A stretch of 64,000 nucleotides of DNA from Gracilaria domingensis (taxonomy: Eukaryota > Rhodophyta > Florideophyceae > Gracilariales > Gracilariaceae): positions 436,137 through 500,136 of the forward strand of contig VCMS01000009.1 in assembly GCA_022539475.1 (NCBI GenBank), given 5' to 3'. Within the stretch, counting starts at the first letter, position 1, and each line of letters opens with the position of its first letter. The translations under genes were made by a program, and so were the position numbers. The notes beneath the pieces were generated by a model that was not told where the DNA came from, made no database searches, and was given only the letters and a program-made list of their open reading frames with translations. Below are positions 32,960 to 43,862 of the stretch, in pieces.

Positions 32960-34300
32960 ATCGTTGCAGGGTTCCGTCTGTTAACTGAAAAACTCTTTAT
33001 TGCCATAATTCACTGAGTCGTCGTATAATATGATCCAGTCATGCTCCAAGTCCATTTCCAAGGTGTTTGAAAAAGCATGAAATGTCGCCTTTCATTGGGG
33101 TCATTTCTAACTCAATCTTGAGGTGATTCATGATGGTGAGATTCCAGTAGTCGTTTGCATCGGTCAATCCATACAAAGGCTCAATTAATCGTAGAATCTT
33201 ATCTGATGGTAAATTCATTTCTTTTGGCGGTTTGACGAGTACTTCTCGCGCTGAATTTTGACAGCTCTGGATATATGCCTGAGTAACGTCATGGCTCCAA
33301 ATTCTCCAACCAAACAAAGCCTCCAGCGAAAGAATTAATCGCAGTATGCTATGTTTAACTGTAGTGGCATTATGGACTAAGAAGTTTTGGTCTTTGTGAG
33401 TAAACCCTTGAGCGAGGGGACGACCCTTATAGATTTCTTCAGAAGTACCTGAGTTCTTGATTGCTCACACAAACCTTGAGCCAATGATATTTGAGTTTCG
33501 TGGGAGATGCTGGCTACCAATAATTTTCCAGTTACCTCGTCTAATCAGTCCATTGATCTCCCTTTCCTGGCAATTAAAAACGCTGGAGAGTCCTTACCAG
33601 GTTCATTCGGGTTTAGTGTGTCCGTGGTTATGATGTCATGTTCTTGATACAAGTTGGATTTGAACTGAGAGAATGTGATGTTGAGGAGATGTTCCATATT
33701 ATTCGGAATGGGCGGATTTTCCCCCACATAAGGTTTAGCTTGAGTAACACCGTGCTTTATCTCGCATTCTTTCTTCTGAACGAAAATTTGTTTCCCGACG
33801 ACTTTGGGGATTTCAAATGGCCACGTCCAGTTTGGAGTTGGTTTCTCGCGATATATCAGAATTTTCTCCCGTAGTTCAAATTTGTGCTTCACTGCCTCAA
33901 AGAGGCGGGATTCCAGTGCCCGTTTGAGGCGAATCTCACTAGCGATAATTTCCATTTCGGACCGGGCAGTAAGAAGTGCTCGCATGCGGTCTTCTTGATC
34001 AGGGAATTTAGTATGTATGCCAGTAAATCGTGGTAGGACCCCAAAGACTAAAAGAGATGGAAACGGACTTTCTGGGTTGCTGGTAGCGGTCAGAGCTTTG
34101 ACAGCAGTTGGTAGTGCAAGATCATCGTCGTCTATGTTTGCATCAAATTTGATTTTCTGGAAGATTCGGCCTAACGTCTTATGGTAGCGTTCACCGGCGC
34201 CAATTGAGTTATGGCTTTTTCCGCCAGAGAGCATAAGATCGACTCCAAACTCGGTCATTTTCTCTTGCCAGCGCTGGGAAGTAAAGATGGAACCTTGATC
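32960..34300 (-). pseudogene. Ty1/copia pol fragment (integrase C-terminal part and reverse transcriptase)
   Basis: The 34258-33545 stretch encodes the integrase end (GGKSHNSIGAGERYHKTLGR) and its downstream region. The 33317-33039 stretch encodes RT with SHDVTQAYIQS, including the catalytic Asp, and EPLYGLTDANDYWN. It is in frame-broken pieces, and the YVDD part of the RT is not seen; the element is truncated at its 3' side near 33000. Confidence 0.8.
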
Positions 34301-34439
34301 ACATTGAATGGATTCGCGTTATCGCGTGTATGTGGTGCCCAACAATTCAGAAACACGTTCCACACGTCATCAACGGATTGACGGTCCAAAAACCGAGTGG
34401 CCCCAAAATGTGTTTATATATCGACTACGTGTAAGACTG

Positions 34440-35290
34440 GTTTCTTTTCTATGAAAAATAAGTCTAATGCTAATTACTGGTTAAATACAACGCCTTGAAG
34501 GAATGAGAATCGGAATCGTTGTGGTTTTGGATAGAAATGCTGACATATGTTCCATGCCTTTGTGATCTCTTTCAAAAAAGTCTTTGTTTCTAAGTTGGCC
34601 TCCTCGGGACGAGCGTCGTTGAGAAAATTGAATAGCTTGTACACAGACCGGTGGTAGAAGTGCAAGTGCATCTTACGCAGCTCGTTTTTGGTAAAACTTG
34701 TCCTGTGCTGCCCCTAAACGAGGTATATGTGACCACGTTTGTGAGTTAAGGTCATGTCTCATCCATTTTTACAGACGAGAAGGTTGTCTACATTATCCAC
34801 GTATATCCGATTTCGATCAAGAAAGTCAAGTCCGAGGAGGAATGGCAGGTCGCAGTAAATCACGTGGAAGTTGAGTTTGAGTACGCCCCCTTGTGGAGCT
34901 AAGATGCGAATGCGGACCTGTGCAATACTGCAGAACACCGAGCTTCCCAGGCGGAAGTGAATGTTTGACTTCTATTCTTGATCTTAATATCATACTTTTT
35001 CAATATGCTTGTGCTTGTCCGAGGCAAATAGAAGATGGTTGGGCGTCAATATTCAAGCGTGCACCATTAGAATCTACAGATTTCTTAAACGTAATGTCGT
35101 CTTTACTAACTTCGAAGCACCAAAACTTGCGTTTAAGTTGTTTTCGCAGTGTGTGGGCACTTTTTTTCGGGGCGTATCGCTGTTTGTGACAGAATCGAAG
35201 GGCCTGAGCTTCTCCATTGTATAGGTCGACGTTCGACATAGACGTAGAAGCTTCAATTTGATTGTAGTACGTGACGAGGTGTTCAGCTTA
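34440..35290 (-). pseudogene. Ty1/copia protease and integrase N-terminal region
   Basis: Near 34840-34740 the frame reads LLGLDFLDRNRIYVDNVDNLL, as in copia proteases before the GAG-pre-integrase domain. The 34671-34474 stretch (MHLHFYHRSVYKLFNFLNDA ... NICQHF) matches the His/Cys zinc-binding region of the integrase. The part between 35290 and 34860 is broken and only partly interpretable. Confidence 0.6.
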
Positions 35291-37112
35291 ATCATTGCCA
35301 TGTACTGAATTTTCGTCGTTCGATATCTCCGCAGACTTGCGTAGAGTTATCGTCGGTGGTATTGAAGAAAATATCGGCATCTCCGAGTTCAGATGACTCT
35401 TCTGCCTGGTCAAAGAGTTCGTAGAGAACTTGCTGAGCGCATTACTCTGGTTTTTGAATTTGCCAGATTTTTGATAGAGCTGTACTTTAAGTGCGGTAAT
35501 GGCGGCGAGATCTTTTAGATGACGACAACGACGCAGTATGTAGCCTCGTTCGCCGCAGTTGAAAAACGTGCGCTCGTTTAGTCTTGGGCATGCGTTATTC
35601 TTGTGGCGTCCAAATCGTGCGGGTGGTACACAAGACTGGCAATTCACGTAATACTGAGCCGAGGATCCAACGGTTTGTTTTCGGGCAATGGATTCTTCGG
35701 TTTCTCGTAGCATAGAGCATTCGAGTTGCGTATAGAACTCTTTGTAAGAAAGTTGTTCGTTATCCAGGCGAGCGATGCGTAGTTACGCCCAAGAGTAGCC
35801 AACAACTGCTTTTCGAAGATAGATAATGCGAATGCGAGAAGGTTCGTTTCGACAGTGACCAGGACCTTGTTCCGAAAGTTTGGCTATGTCGCTCTCCAAA
35901 GATTCTAAAGCTCTGGCATTAGGGTCGGAAGATTTAAGGTACGTGTTTAAACGAACATTACTGAGCTGGTTTTCTACCCGTTTTTGTAGTGCAGTAGAGC
36001 TATAGTGTACTTCCATCATTTCGTTCGCGGCGCTGGTTGAGTTCATCTTGGAACGAAGATGCTGAAGGACATGACGCCTAGCTTCGTCGCAAAGGACGTA
36101 GTGCATAAAGCTAAGGTGTTTATCGAGGGGAATTGCCCAGTCCTTTAGTCCGAGTTTGTACTCTCGGAGAAACTCCTGCCGAAATTCGCCCAAGGCCCCA
36201 GAGAATTTTGAGTCGGTATCTATGAACCTCATGGAAATATTGTGGGTAAGCTTGGAGGGATTTGGGTGATTATGATTTTCTTCGGATCTCGTATGCGTAG
36301 GCATATGAGGAGGTGGATGTCCAAGATGAGAGGGATTTCCAGAAGAGGGTTCGATCAGCTGGAATGAGATGGGATTCGTCTGCTGATTATGGAATAATTG
36401 AACTTCGTCATTAGAATGAGTAGGATTTTGTGACAATTGAATTGATTCCTGGGCGGACGCTCTATCCTCTTCGGATGCGTAAATTGTCTGTGCAAGACGG
36501 TATATTGTTCGTCCCGTAGAGTGATAATAAATGCGCCCTCCAAGACGAATAACAAGTCGCGATAATGAAATAAACATGTAAATGTTTGATACCATGGCAG
36601 AACTGAAAACAATATTTAGAGGGTAGTCTTAACGAGAAATGTCTAATAAGTGTCCACCGGTAAGATGATGGATTTACATTTGGTGAGATCGTATGGTATC
36701 CGAGAACATGAGTTGAGCTTCATTGGTGAAAATGAGGTATTGACCGCGAAGAGGTGAGGGGGTGGTCGGGATGGGTTTGTGATTCCAGAAGTAGGTGTAC
36801 CAGAAGGAGGAAATGGGAGACGGTTTGCAACCGGAGTGATAGAATTTGGGAGAACCGCTGGCTGCGCTGCAGCTGTAACAGCTGTGTTACAGAATTCTCG
36901 CCATGATGAAGAGGTTGTAAGGAAGCGAGATTTGCAAGGGGTCCATCCTTATTTGCTGCCGAAGAAATAGCTAGAGAGCGCCTACTGTTTCGTGAGCTAG
37001 GAGGAGCAGGAACTCTAGACGGTACAGGGTTCCAAGCAGAATTGTTGCCACGAGGACGCAACATTAAAGGGATGGTTCGGTCGTAAACTATACTGAAAGG
37101 GGTAAAACACAA
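35288..37112 (-). pseudogene. Ty1/copia gag with degenerate zinc knuckle
   Basis: Three minus-strand blocks are seen. 37112-36720 starts with MLRPRGNNSAWNPVPS-type sequence at its second Met. 36595-35783 is the gag core (FREFLREY-like, YVLCDEARRHVLQHL). 35713-35288 holds a degenerate CCHC zinc knuckle (NCGERGYILRRC; the first Cys and the His are replaced). They lie in different frames. With the downstream protease, integrase and RT remnants they make up one decayed copia element of about 4.1 kb. No LTR was found. Confidence 0.7.
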
Positions 37113-37330
37113 ACTAGAAAACGTAATTTTTTAAAAAACGTTTCTACTTGTTCCCCTTTTTTGTCTTTCTCTATTTTTCTTCTTTCTTTTTTTGTGTCTT
37201 TTTTCGGGTTTTTTTCTTTTCTATTAGTTTCCTTCTTTTTCTCAATTTACTACACAATATAGGCTTAACGATGATAAATTTAAAATCTAATTCTTATTCT
37301 GTCTGGGAATAGCGGTGCGGTTGCGTCCTC
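37113..37330. other. T/C-rich tract
   Basis: A polypyrimidine-rich stretch (about 37135-37240) follows the 5' side of the copia gag. It has no coding potential and may be part of a 5' leader or simple sequence. Confidence 0.5.
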
Positions 37331-37334
37331 TCCG

Positions 37335-38655
37335 AATATGGCATTCAAGTCGTGTTTTTCACTGAAATTAATATTGCACGTTGCGCAATTCGTGTCGCGC
37401 TTGCGAGACTGTGCACCTCTCACTTTTCTAAGTGGGGTCTCTCTGGTAGGTGAACTTCAAATTTTCTCTGAGATTGGCAACTTCTTTTGCAAATTTTGCA
37501 CTTTCGAAATCTTTGTTTTCGCTTTTTGGAAATGCGCTTTTTCTCGCGTTGTGTCGCGACGTGGGCGATGTGAATGGCCTCCGCCTCGGTTAGTGGTGCA
37601 GGGCCGCGCGAAAATGCATGGTCGAAGGCAGTAGTTGAAGATTCGCGCGGAGGGGTGCGGCACAAGCTCGCGGATGGAGGCTCCCTGCCGTTTACAAGCT
37701 TTCTCTTCCTGTGTTTCGGGAGTTCTCGGTTTTGTTCGTCAGGCGGTTCTTTGCGAAAGGCCTCGTCTGCGGACCAGGTTGATCAAGCAAGAGTAGGCGC
37801 GTCCGGTCTGAACTGGAGGCATGGAGAGAGTGTCAACGCTGAGTCAGGCAGCGCGCAGGGCGGCGAGGAAGGAACAAAACGAGTTGGCCGGGGTGTGCCC
37901 AGCGGAACAGGGGTGACGGAGAGGTGCAACTTGGTAGTGGGTGACTGCAAATGGGTCCCAGTGGAAATCTGAGATATAGGTCAGATATAAGTTTGATGTA
38001 ATTCCCGCAGAATGGTTAAGAATTTAATGCATTTCTGATACAGTTCTGGTGTAATGTTTTTTTGGGACCATATTTGCATGAGTCTCACGCAAGGTTTTGA
38101 TATAATACAGATAATGTTCTCAACCATTTTGAACTATTTTTGACACCGAAAATTTCGAAATATATTAAGTTTATATCGAACCTGTAGGAAACCAGACCGT
38201 CAGACTATCACAGCTATACCATATCGATATCACAGGGATACTGAAAACTCTCGAACATGTTCCATAACTGAATCCTCTCCGTATCAGTTCTTTGTCATGC
38301 CTATATTGTAGGTACGTCGTAGGGAGATATCCAATCTATATCAATTCTATATCTCAGATTTCCACTGGGGGGTAAGGTCGGGTGTTCGGGGAACATGCGC
38401 GGGTGAAAGAGAACGTCCAGCTTTGGGCGCCTCAAAATTGTTTTGCAAAGCCGGGCTGGGAGGAGGGGAGGGCGTCTGCATGCTTTCCCGGGCTTCTAAG
38501 TCCAAACTCTCTGGCTGAGCTGGAGTGACCGGCCGTGAAGGGTATTCAAAGGAGCTCGACACTGTGGGAAAGGGAGGCAATTCGGTTAGAACTGTATTTC
38601 TCAGAGGGTCGTAAAGCAAAAACACACTTTCTAAATTTATGCTTGTTAAAGCCAA
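37335..38655 (-). pseudogene. Proline-rich gene with C2H2-type zinc-finger segment, split by an inverted-repeat element
   Basis: From Met 38655 a Pro/Ser-rich frame runs to the insertion (HVPRTPDLT). It can continue in the same frame on the other side of the element (HLQSPTTKLHL) for about 60 residues, so the insertion sits in coding-like sequence. Further downstream, in another frame, come a basic stretch (REKKRISKKRKQRFRK) and a finger CKIC...FEVHLPERPH with C-x2-C-x12-H-x5-H spacing. A second finger-like motif (CATCNINFSEKHDLNA) follows in a shifted frame. It could be a nuclear nucleic-acid-binding protein. One gene or two cannot be decided. Confidence 0.45.
37957..38369. mobile_element. 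Terminal-inverted-repeat element (413 bp), flanked by GGGT
   Basis: Perfect inverted termini of at least 21 bp, beginning CCCAGTGGAAATCTGAG and ending CTCAGATTTCCACTGGG, flanked by GGGT on both sides (37953-37956 and 38370-38373). The interior is AT-rich and non-coding. The termini differ from the CCCTA MITEs, so this is a third family. The true duplication may be 3 or 4 bp because of the G run. Confidence 0.9.
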
Positions 38656-40009
38656 TTTCGGACTGCCAAATCGAGAGCCAGAACGCAGAGGATAAAGTTC
38701 TATCTGCGTTCTGTCTGTAGGGAATGGATAAGTCGTGTAACATGAATTTTCGAATGTGGTTATACAAAGGCAAGTGGATGAAATGCGATGATGTCGAGCA
38801 TAGACGGGTTCTCTGCTCGTACTCTCCGCCTTTTACTTAGTATAGCCGCATACGCTCATTCAACAGTTTGGCCCGAAACGAAAACATTTACTACATTGTG
38901 TACTGCGTGGGTTGTATTTCCTAGTAGAGGCGCAACCCACGCAGGCTTTGACTCTCTCACACTCTCTTGTTTCCCAGGTAAGACATTCGCGTAATCACAC
39001 CAGCGAGGAACATTTACTCTTAGATCCTCCCTCCATAACTATCGCAGGATGATCTAAGAGGGAAGGACTTCAAGGTACTGGGTTCGGCCACTCGAGACCG
39101 ACTGAGGAAGGAGATAAAGTTCTTTCAAATGCAGAAACCCGTGAAGGCCTGGGCACGAATGCTTTGCAGAGCACGCTAAGAATTCTCAAGTGTTTATGTT
39201 CCGAGTGGAAAGTGTGTCCGAGCTAATTGGAAATAGCGTAGATGCATTTGAGAGCCATTGACTGACGCCGAACTTCGCTTTTTGTTCGGGTATGACGAGC
39301 ACGATACAGCGGTACAGCTGAATGCGGAGATTAAACTGGAAGCTTCAGAACATGTCTTAGACTCTGAGAGTCTGGAACATACGGAAAACTAGAGGGTCTG
39401 TTCCACTGAGCCGAGTTAGTCGGCGTAAGAAGAACCTGGAGAGTGTGATGTGGTGATGTGCTACCACGAAGCGCATTACATAAACTGCGTTGGGCACATC
39501 ACTTCTCTATCCTTACGTAATTGTCAGCATGTTAGACTCTCAGAGGAGGTCGCAGTCTCACGTAGCACTGCTTGCGTGAGTGACAGCGTTGTAGGAGATC
39601 TCATCGTCTGTGCTCACTGCCAGTACATACGCTGAGTAGGCGTCCATGTAATGCAATACGACCGGCAGGTGTCTGATCGTACCTCCGCTGTCCCTCACCA
39701 CCACAATACGCCCAAGAGGCGTTAACAACGGAATGGGAATGTCCAAGAAATCGCCACGAAGAGCCGCAGTAGGGGAAAGGGTCCCCGCAAGTCGAAATGC
39801 AAGTACAGAAAGAAGTAGAGGAGGTCAGCGTTATGGGGTAGAGAAATTGATGATTTGGAATGGGTCAGAGACAACGAAAGGGCTTGGAGAGGGTGGGCTC
39901 GCGGCGATGTCCACCTCGCAGAATGGTCTAGAATCTATGTTTGCAACAGACATATCCAGTCTTGAAACCAGAGAGTGGCAAAATGGGAACTTCTCAGTTA
40001 GAGCGCTCT
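38656..40009. other. No recognisable gene
   Basis: Only short ORFs are present. A minus-strand 62-codon frame (39746-39558) reads like a retroelement fragment (LGRIVVVRDSGGTIRHLPVV) but no family can be assigned. No clear repeats. Confidence 0.35.
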
Positions 40010-40291
40010 CCCTACAAGGAATTTTTGGAAAAGGAGGAGTGCCATTCAAGGCTGGTTGGCACTCATGGATGATACTTGGATCCCAGATGGACTTCATTTG
40101 GCGCGCGCGCGATGTCTTTCTGCAGCTGATTTCGAGCTGTCCAAATGGAGTACATGCCGCATGCTGGAGGAGGGCACTATGAGTGCACGCGATACACTTT
40201 GCACTTCATCTGCTCCAACATTGCTCGAATGTTGCACCCCGTGTTGTCAGGTTGCACTCCAAGCGCATTCCGAATAGTGAAATGAAACTAT

Positions 40292-41106
40292 CCTTCTGAA
40301 AAAGTTCTGGAAAACGGGGAGCGCGATTTGAAGTCGGAAAGCACCAATGGATGACGAATGGATGCCAAATAGACAGCTCATTGAGTGCTGGCAACATGCA
40401 ACCCTATAAGGAATTTTCGCGGTTTGGGGAGCACGCGCCAGTGTTAATGGGATGCTTTTTCAAAAATTGGAGCGCTCTTGGTAGAGGAATGGATCAATAA
40501 AATCGCGCCATACGGCCCCATCTAGGCTGTCAAAAGGGAAGGCCATAAGAATATTGAAGGATTGTTGGAGGATAGTGTTGGTGGTACATGACACTCATAA
40601 TAGCATAACGTGCAACGATAACAACCATAATGCACCCTCCAAAGACATTCCCAAAAGTGAAAAAATTGAAAATTTAATATGCACCGTGTCAAAAAGGAGG
40701 TCGCGCTGAAGTCTAAACGAGTATAATGTGAGGGTCCGGCATATCCAAATTCATTCATGTAACGTTCACAAAATTGAAAAAAAATCCTTATAAGGCAAAT
40801 GCAATCCAACTTCTTGGTGTCACATTGGAGGACGCCCGCTACGCAGATAGAGCGCACTTGGAGTGCAGGTGATACATGTTGCACTCCATCTGCACCCACA
40901 TTGTCCGCATCTCGCCCACGACGATATCAGTTTTCACTGCATGGGCACTCACAATAATGAAATAAACTATTAAAAAAATTAAAATGCCCTGCCATGGGTT
41001 TCACATTGGAAGGCGAACGGCGTACAATCGGAGTGATGCTGGAGGGTAAGATTCTGAATATTCGTACTCCATTTGCACTCACGACATCGAAAAATTTCTT
41101 GTATGC
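40292..41106. mobile_element. Nested MITEs, level 2: family 1 inside family 1, TSD TAT
   Basis: Inserted at the centre of the outer element with duplication TAT (40289-40291 and 41107-41109). Removing its own passenger (40402-40798) leaves 418 bp. Termini are somewhat mutated. Confidence 0.88.
40402..40795. mobile_element. Nested MITEs, level 3: family 2 (394 bp), TSD CAA
   Basis: Starts CCCTATAAGGA and ends TCCTTATAAGG. The flanking CAA is at 40399-40401 and 40796-40798. Closely related to 3580-3972 throughout. It is the youngest of the three nested elements. Confidence 0.93.
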
Positions 41107-41245
41107 TATTGAAAAAGTTGATTTGCCGTTGCAGGATGTCTGATTGAAACGCAAATGGCGTACACACAAAGTGCACTTGGATGTTTAGCAGAACGAAATT
41201 TGCACTCCAAATGCGCTCACAAAAATGAAAAAATTTCTTCCAGGG

Positions 41246-42340
41246 AGTGGAGACACAGTTTGCCAAGAACAAAACACTTCCATTGCCACCCGAAGCCGGT
41301 TTCCATCCGTGTAATTGTCGGAGGGGGAAGCAATTATTAGAAAAAAGGGATTGGGGTAGTGCGAGGCCAACCCAGGGTTGTCAATGTCATCGGTTGGCCC
41401 GGGTCGGCGAGGAAAGAGCAGGGCGACGAAGCAGTACATCAAAAATACTGCAGAAAAAGCAACTCGGCGAGACACACCGGAGAGTGTCTGGTGTATATGA
41501 GGGTAGACGGAGTGGCGAGAGTGGCGCGAGCGGATGTGAGAAAAATGCTGGAGACTCACATTGCGAAGACAAAGGATCAGCTCCGGTCAGTGGGCAGTAT
41601 GCAGCGCACAATGCATGAGTTCGATGGGCATTTGCATATGAGACGCATTCGTAATCCAAAATACATCGAAGAAAAGATGCCCTGGCTGGGTTGTGGAGAG
41701 GATGCGGTGTATGTGGTCCGTGTAAGAGTGGGAACAACGAAGTGGACCATTGTGCAATGATTGCCGGTGATGGCAAAGAGTTGTGGACGTAGAGAAGGCC
41801 AAAGTTCTGTAATTGTCAAATGCGGCGTTAGTACTATATGCTAGGGAGAGAGCCGATAGATTGTACGTGGCCGAAGTGCATGAGCTGTACTTGGAAAAAG
41901 TAGGACCAATTGCTCAGCCGCGGACTATCGACTGTTCTGGTGTAATAGACAAGAATCCGGAACTAAGCAGGTTTCTTGATGAAGCTTGTTGCATTCGCTT
42001 TGTTAGACCATCAGCAACGTGGTAAAGACTTGTCACCGTCTGTCTCTTGCAGATGCTAGTTTTTGACGAGGGTCGCCCAGAAAGTGGCAAGGGTCGTCCA
42101 GTAAATATTTTGAAAAAATATCGAGATCAATTATTTCAAAATTTGGAGATAATTGCTTGGGTCGTCCAGAATCGCTGTGCAGTAAATACTGTTGGGTTTT
42201 CCACTCGTGCTAGTTCTTTAGTCGAGGGCTACCTGAACGGTATTTCGCGAAGTCTAGGTTCAGTTTCCATTAAGGTGCACATTACACGATACCTTTTGCG
42301 GAATGATTCCCTGCAACGCATGGAATACTGGCGCTAGTAC
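41246..42340 (+). other. Unrecognised ORF remnants, plus strand
   Basis: Three moderate ORFs follow one another in different frames: 41359-41760 (IRNPKYIEEKMPWLGCGEDA), 41813-42025 (YVAEVHELYLEKVG) and 42047-42337 (KYRDQLFQNLEIIAWVVQNR). Composition is protein-like, so a decayed or intron-containing gene is possible. No family is recognised. Confidence 0.35.
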
Positions 42341-42568
42341 AGATGATGCCCATTATGAAATCATACCGTTTTATTCGCATCTATTCTTCTATCGACCGCT
42401 TTTGCTAACCCCTACTTCGCTATATTACATGTACCATTTCTCCATGATGGAGCGGGTGTAGGCGCAATCTGCGCCAGCTGCCGCAGACTGCACCTCCACC
42501 AAAATGCGGTATCGGTAGAACACATACGCACACCGAGAGGATGCGGCGCGAAGCGCCTCATCCTCTCC

Positions 42569-42620
42569 GTTCCTCAAGTAGGGAACCCTGCCCAGATGCA
42601 TGGTTCCCTACTTGAGGAAC
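42569..42620. repeat. Perfect 19-bp hairpin with 14-bp loop
   Basis: GTTCCTCAAGTAGGGAACC (42569-42587) and its exact complement (42602-42620) could form a strong stem. It lies in non-coding sequence after a CGAAGCGCC-rich stretch. It could be a terminator-like RNA hairpin, a small-RNA precursor or a transposon end. Confidence 0.8.
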
Positions 42621-42696
42621 TTGCACCTGAAACTTGTGAGCTACGTCCGCATCAAAAGTCATTTACCTGTATACTCAAGCAGAAAGTATCCATAAG

Positions 42697-43112
42697 CTAG
42701 TCAATGCTCCGTTGGACACATTTGAAATGCGATGGAACGTACCATTGATAAAGCAAAACAGAAACGTTGCGCTACAAAAGTCGATGGACCTAGTAAATCG
42801 CAAAAGGAAGAAGAAGAAGGAAAGGGATCGGTTAGATTACCAGCAATCCATTCATCCTAAAAAGCGATCGAAGCGAGAACTCACAAGCAACGACACCAAA
42901 AATGCCCATGCAGCAAAAATACCCCAAGATGCGATAAACGAGAATGCAGTCTATGTCCCAACCAAGTACCAGAATCGCCTTTCCCGAACAGTCAGGCAGG
43001 TAAACGACCAATTTCATTCCCTCTCTCAAGATCAAGTTAGTCAATTCTCCGTTGGATACATTTGAAATGCGATGGAACCTACCATTGATAAAGCAAAACA
43101 GAAACGTTGCGC
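42697..43112. repeat. Direct repeat of ~76 bp, copies 340 bp apart
   Basis: 42697-42772 and 43037-43112 differ at only a few positions. The shared core includes ACATTTGAAATGCGATGGAA and CAAAACAGAAACGTTGCGC. The intervening 264 bp encode a Lys/Arg-rich frame (KRKKKKERDRLDYQQS) that starts within the first copy and ends in the second. This could be a tandem duplication or a pair of short direct terminal repeats. Confidence 0.8.
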
Positions 43113-43862
43113 CTAGTAACTCGCAAAAGTAACCCAAAGCTTATTTCCTGCCGTTAACATGTCGCAGAGCGCGAAGAGACGTAGTGAGGATTGATTAGTT
43201 TGGAACAAAAATACGTAGAAGGATATGGAAGAACGTACGAAAAGACTGCACGGAATACATCCGTGAGATACCGATGATGTCCGCTTTATGGAGGCGTTCA
43301 TTAGGCGGACATGAAGCGTATCTCATTCTCTTCCCCGCCCTCTACTTCGTAGCGAGTGTGAGGGCGGAGAAAGCTACGATGGAGCGGAGTAGAACGCGAG
43401 GATGTGGATGGCACGGATCACGACGGTAACGGTAGGTCGGACGTCGGAGGCGCGGCGGCGGCGGCGTAGGGAAGAGATTTATTTTTCTGTGCGAGATTGG
43501 ACAGGTGTACAGCGTGCAACGTTGGGAAACCACAGGTTTATAACCAGTGGTAGATAATACGAGAAGTACACCCTTGTGTTGAGGTCGACGTGTACCTAGG
43601 TTCCTTTTTGAACGAAAGCACGTGATTTAAACTCAAAATATATTCTCCGCTCTCAGCTTGACGTCGAACTTGACTGTCGCACGACCTCCTGCTCCCTTCG
43701 GACGACCTTCTTTTGCCGTCTTTGTCGTCGTTTCTCCTTCAATTTTTTCCCATGGTCTAGTACTGTACACATAAGAAGCGTGGGTGTCCGTTCATTACTC
43801 GTCGGGGAGTCTTATCTCTTCAACAGCATGTCAAACATTGCCCGTTTCGTCTGACAGCCGCG
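43113..43862. other. Upstream flank of the Plavaka-like transposase
   Basis: No gene. GC-rich CGG-type repeats occur near 43430-43470. I searched for CACTA-like ends here and saw none that pairs convincingly with sequence beyond 49300. Confidence 0.4.

Larger units (their letters stand above)
40010..41245. mobile_element. Nested MITEs, level 1: family 1 element hosting two others
   Basis: Outer element with ends CCCTACAAGGAATTTTT and AAATTTCTTCCAGGG. After removing the inserted material (40292-41109) it is 418 bp, the exact family length. Target duplication is not clear (TCT versus AGT), so the outer flanks may have mutated or recombined. Confidence 0.85.
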
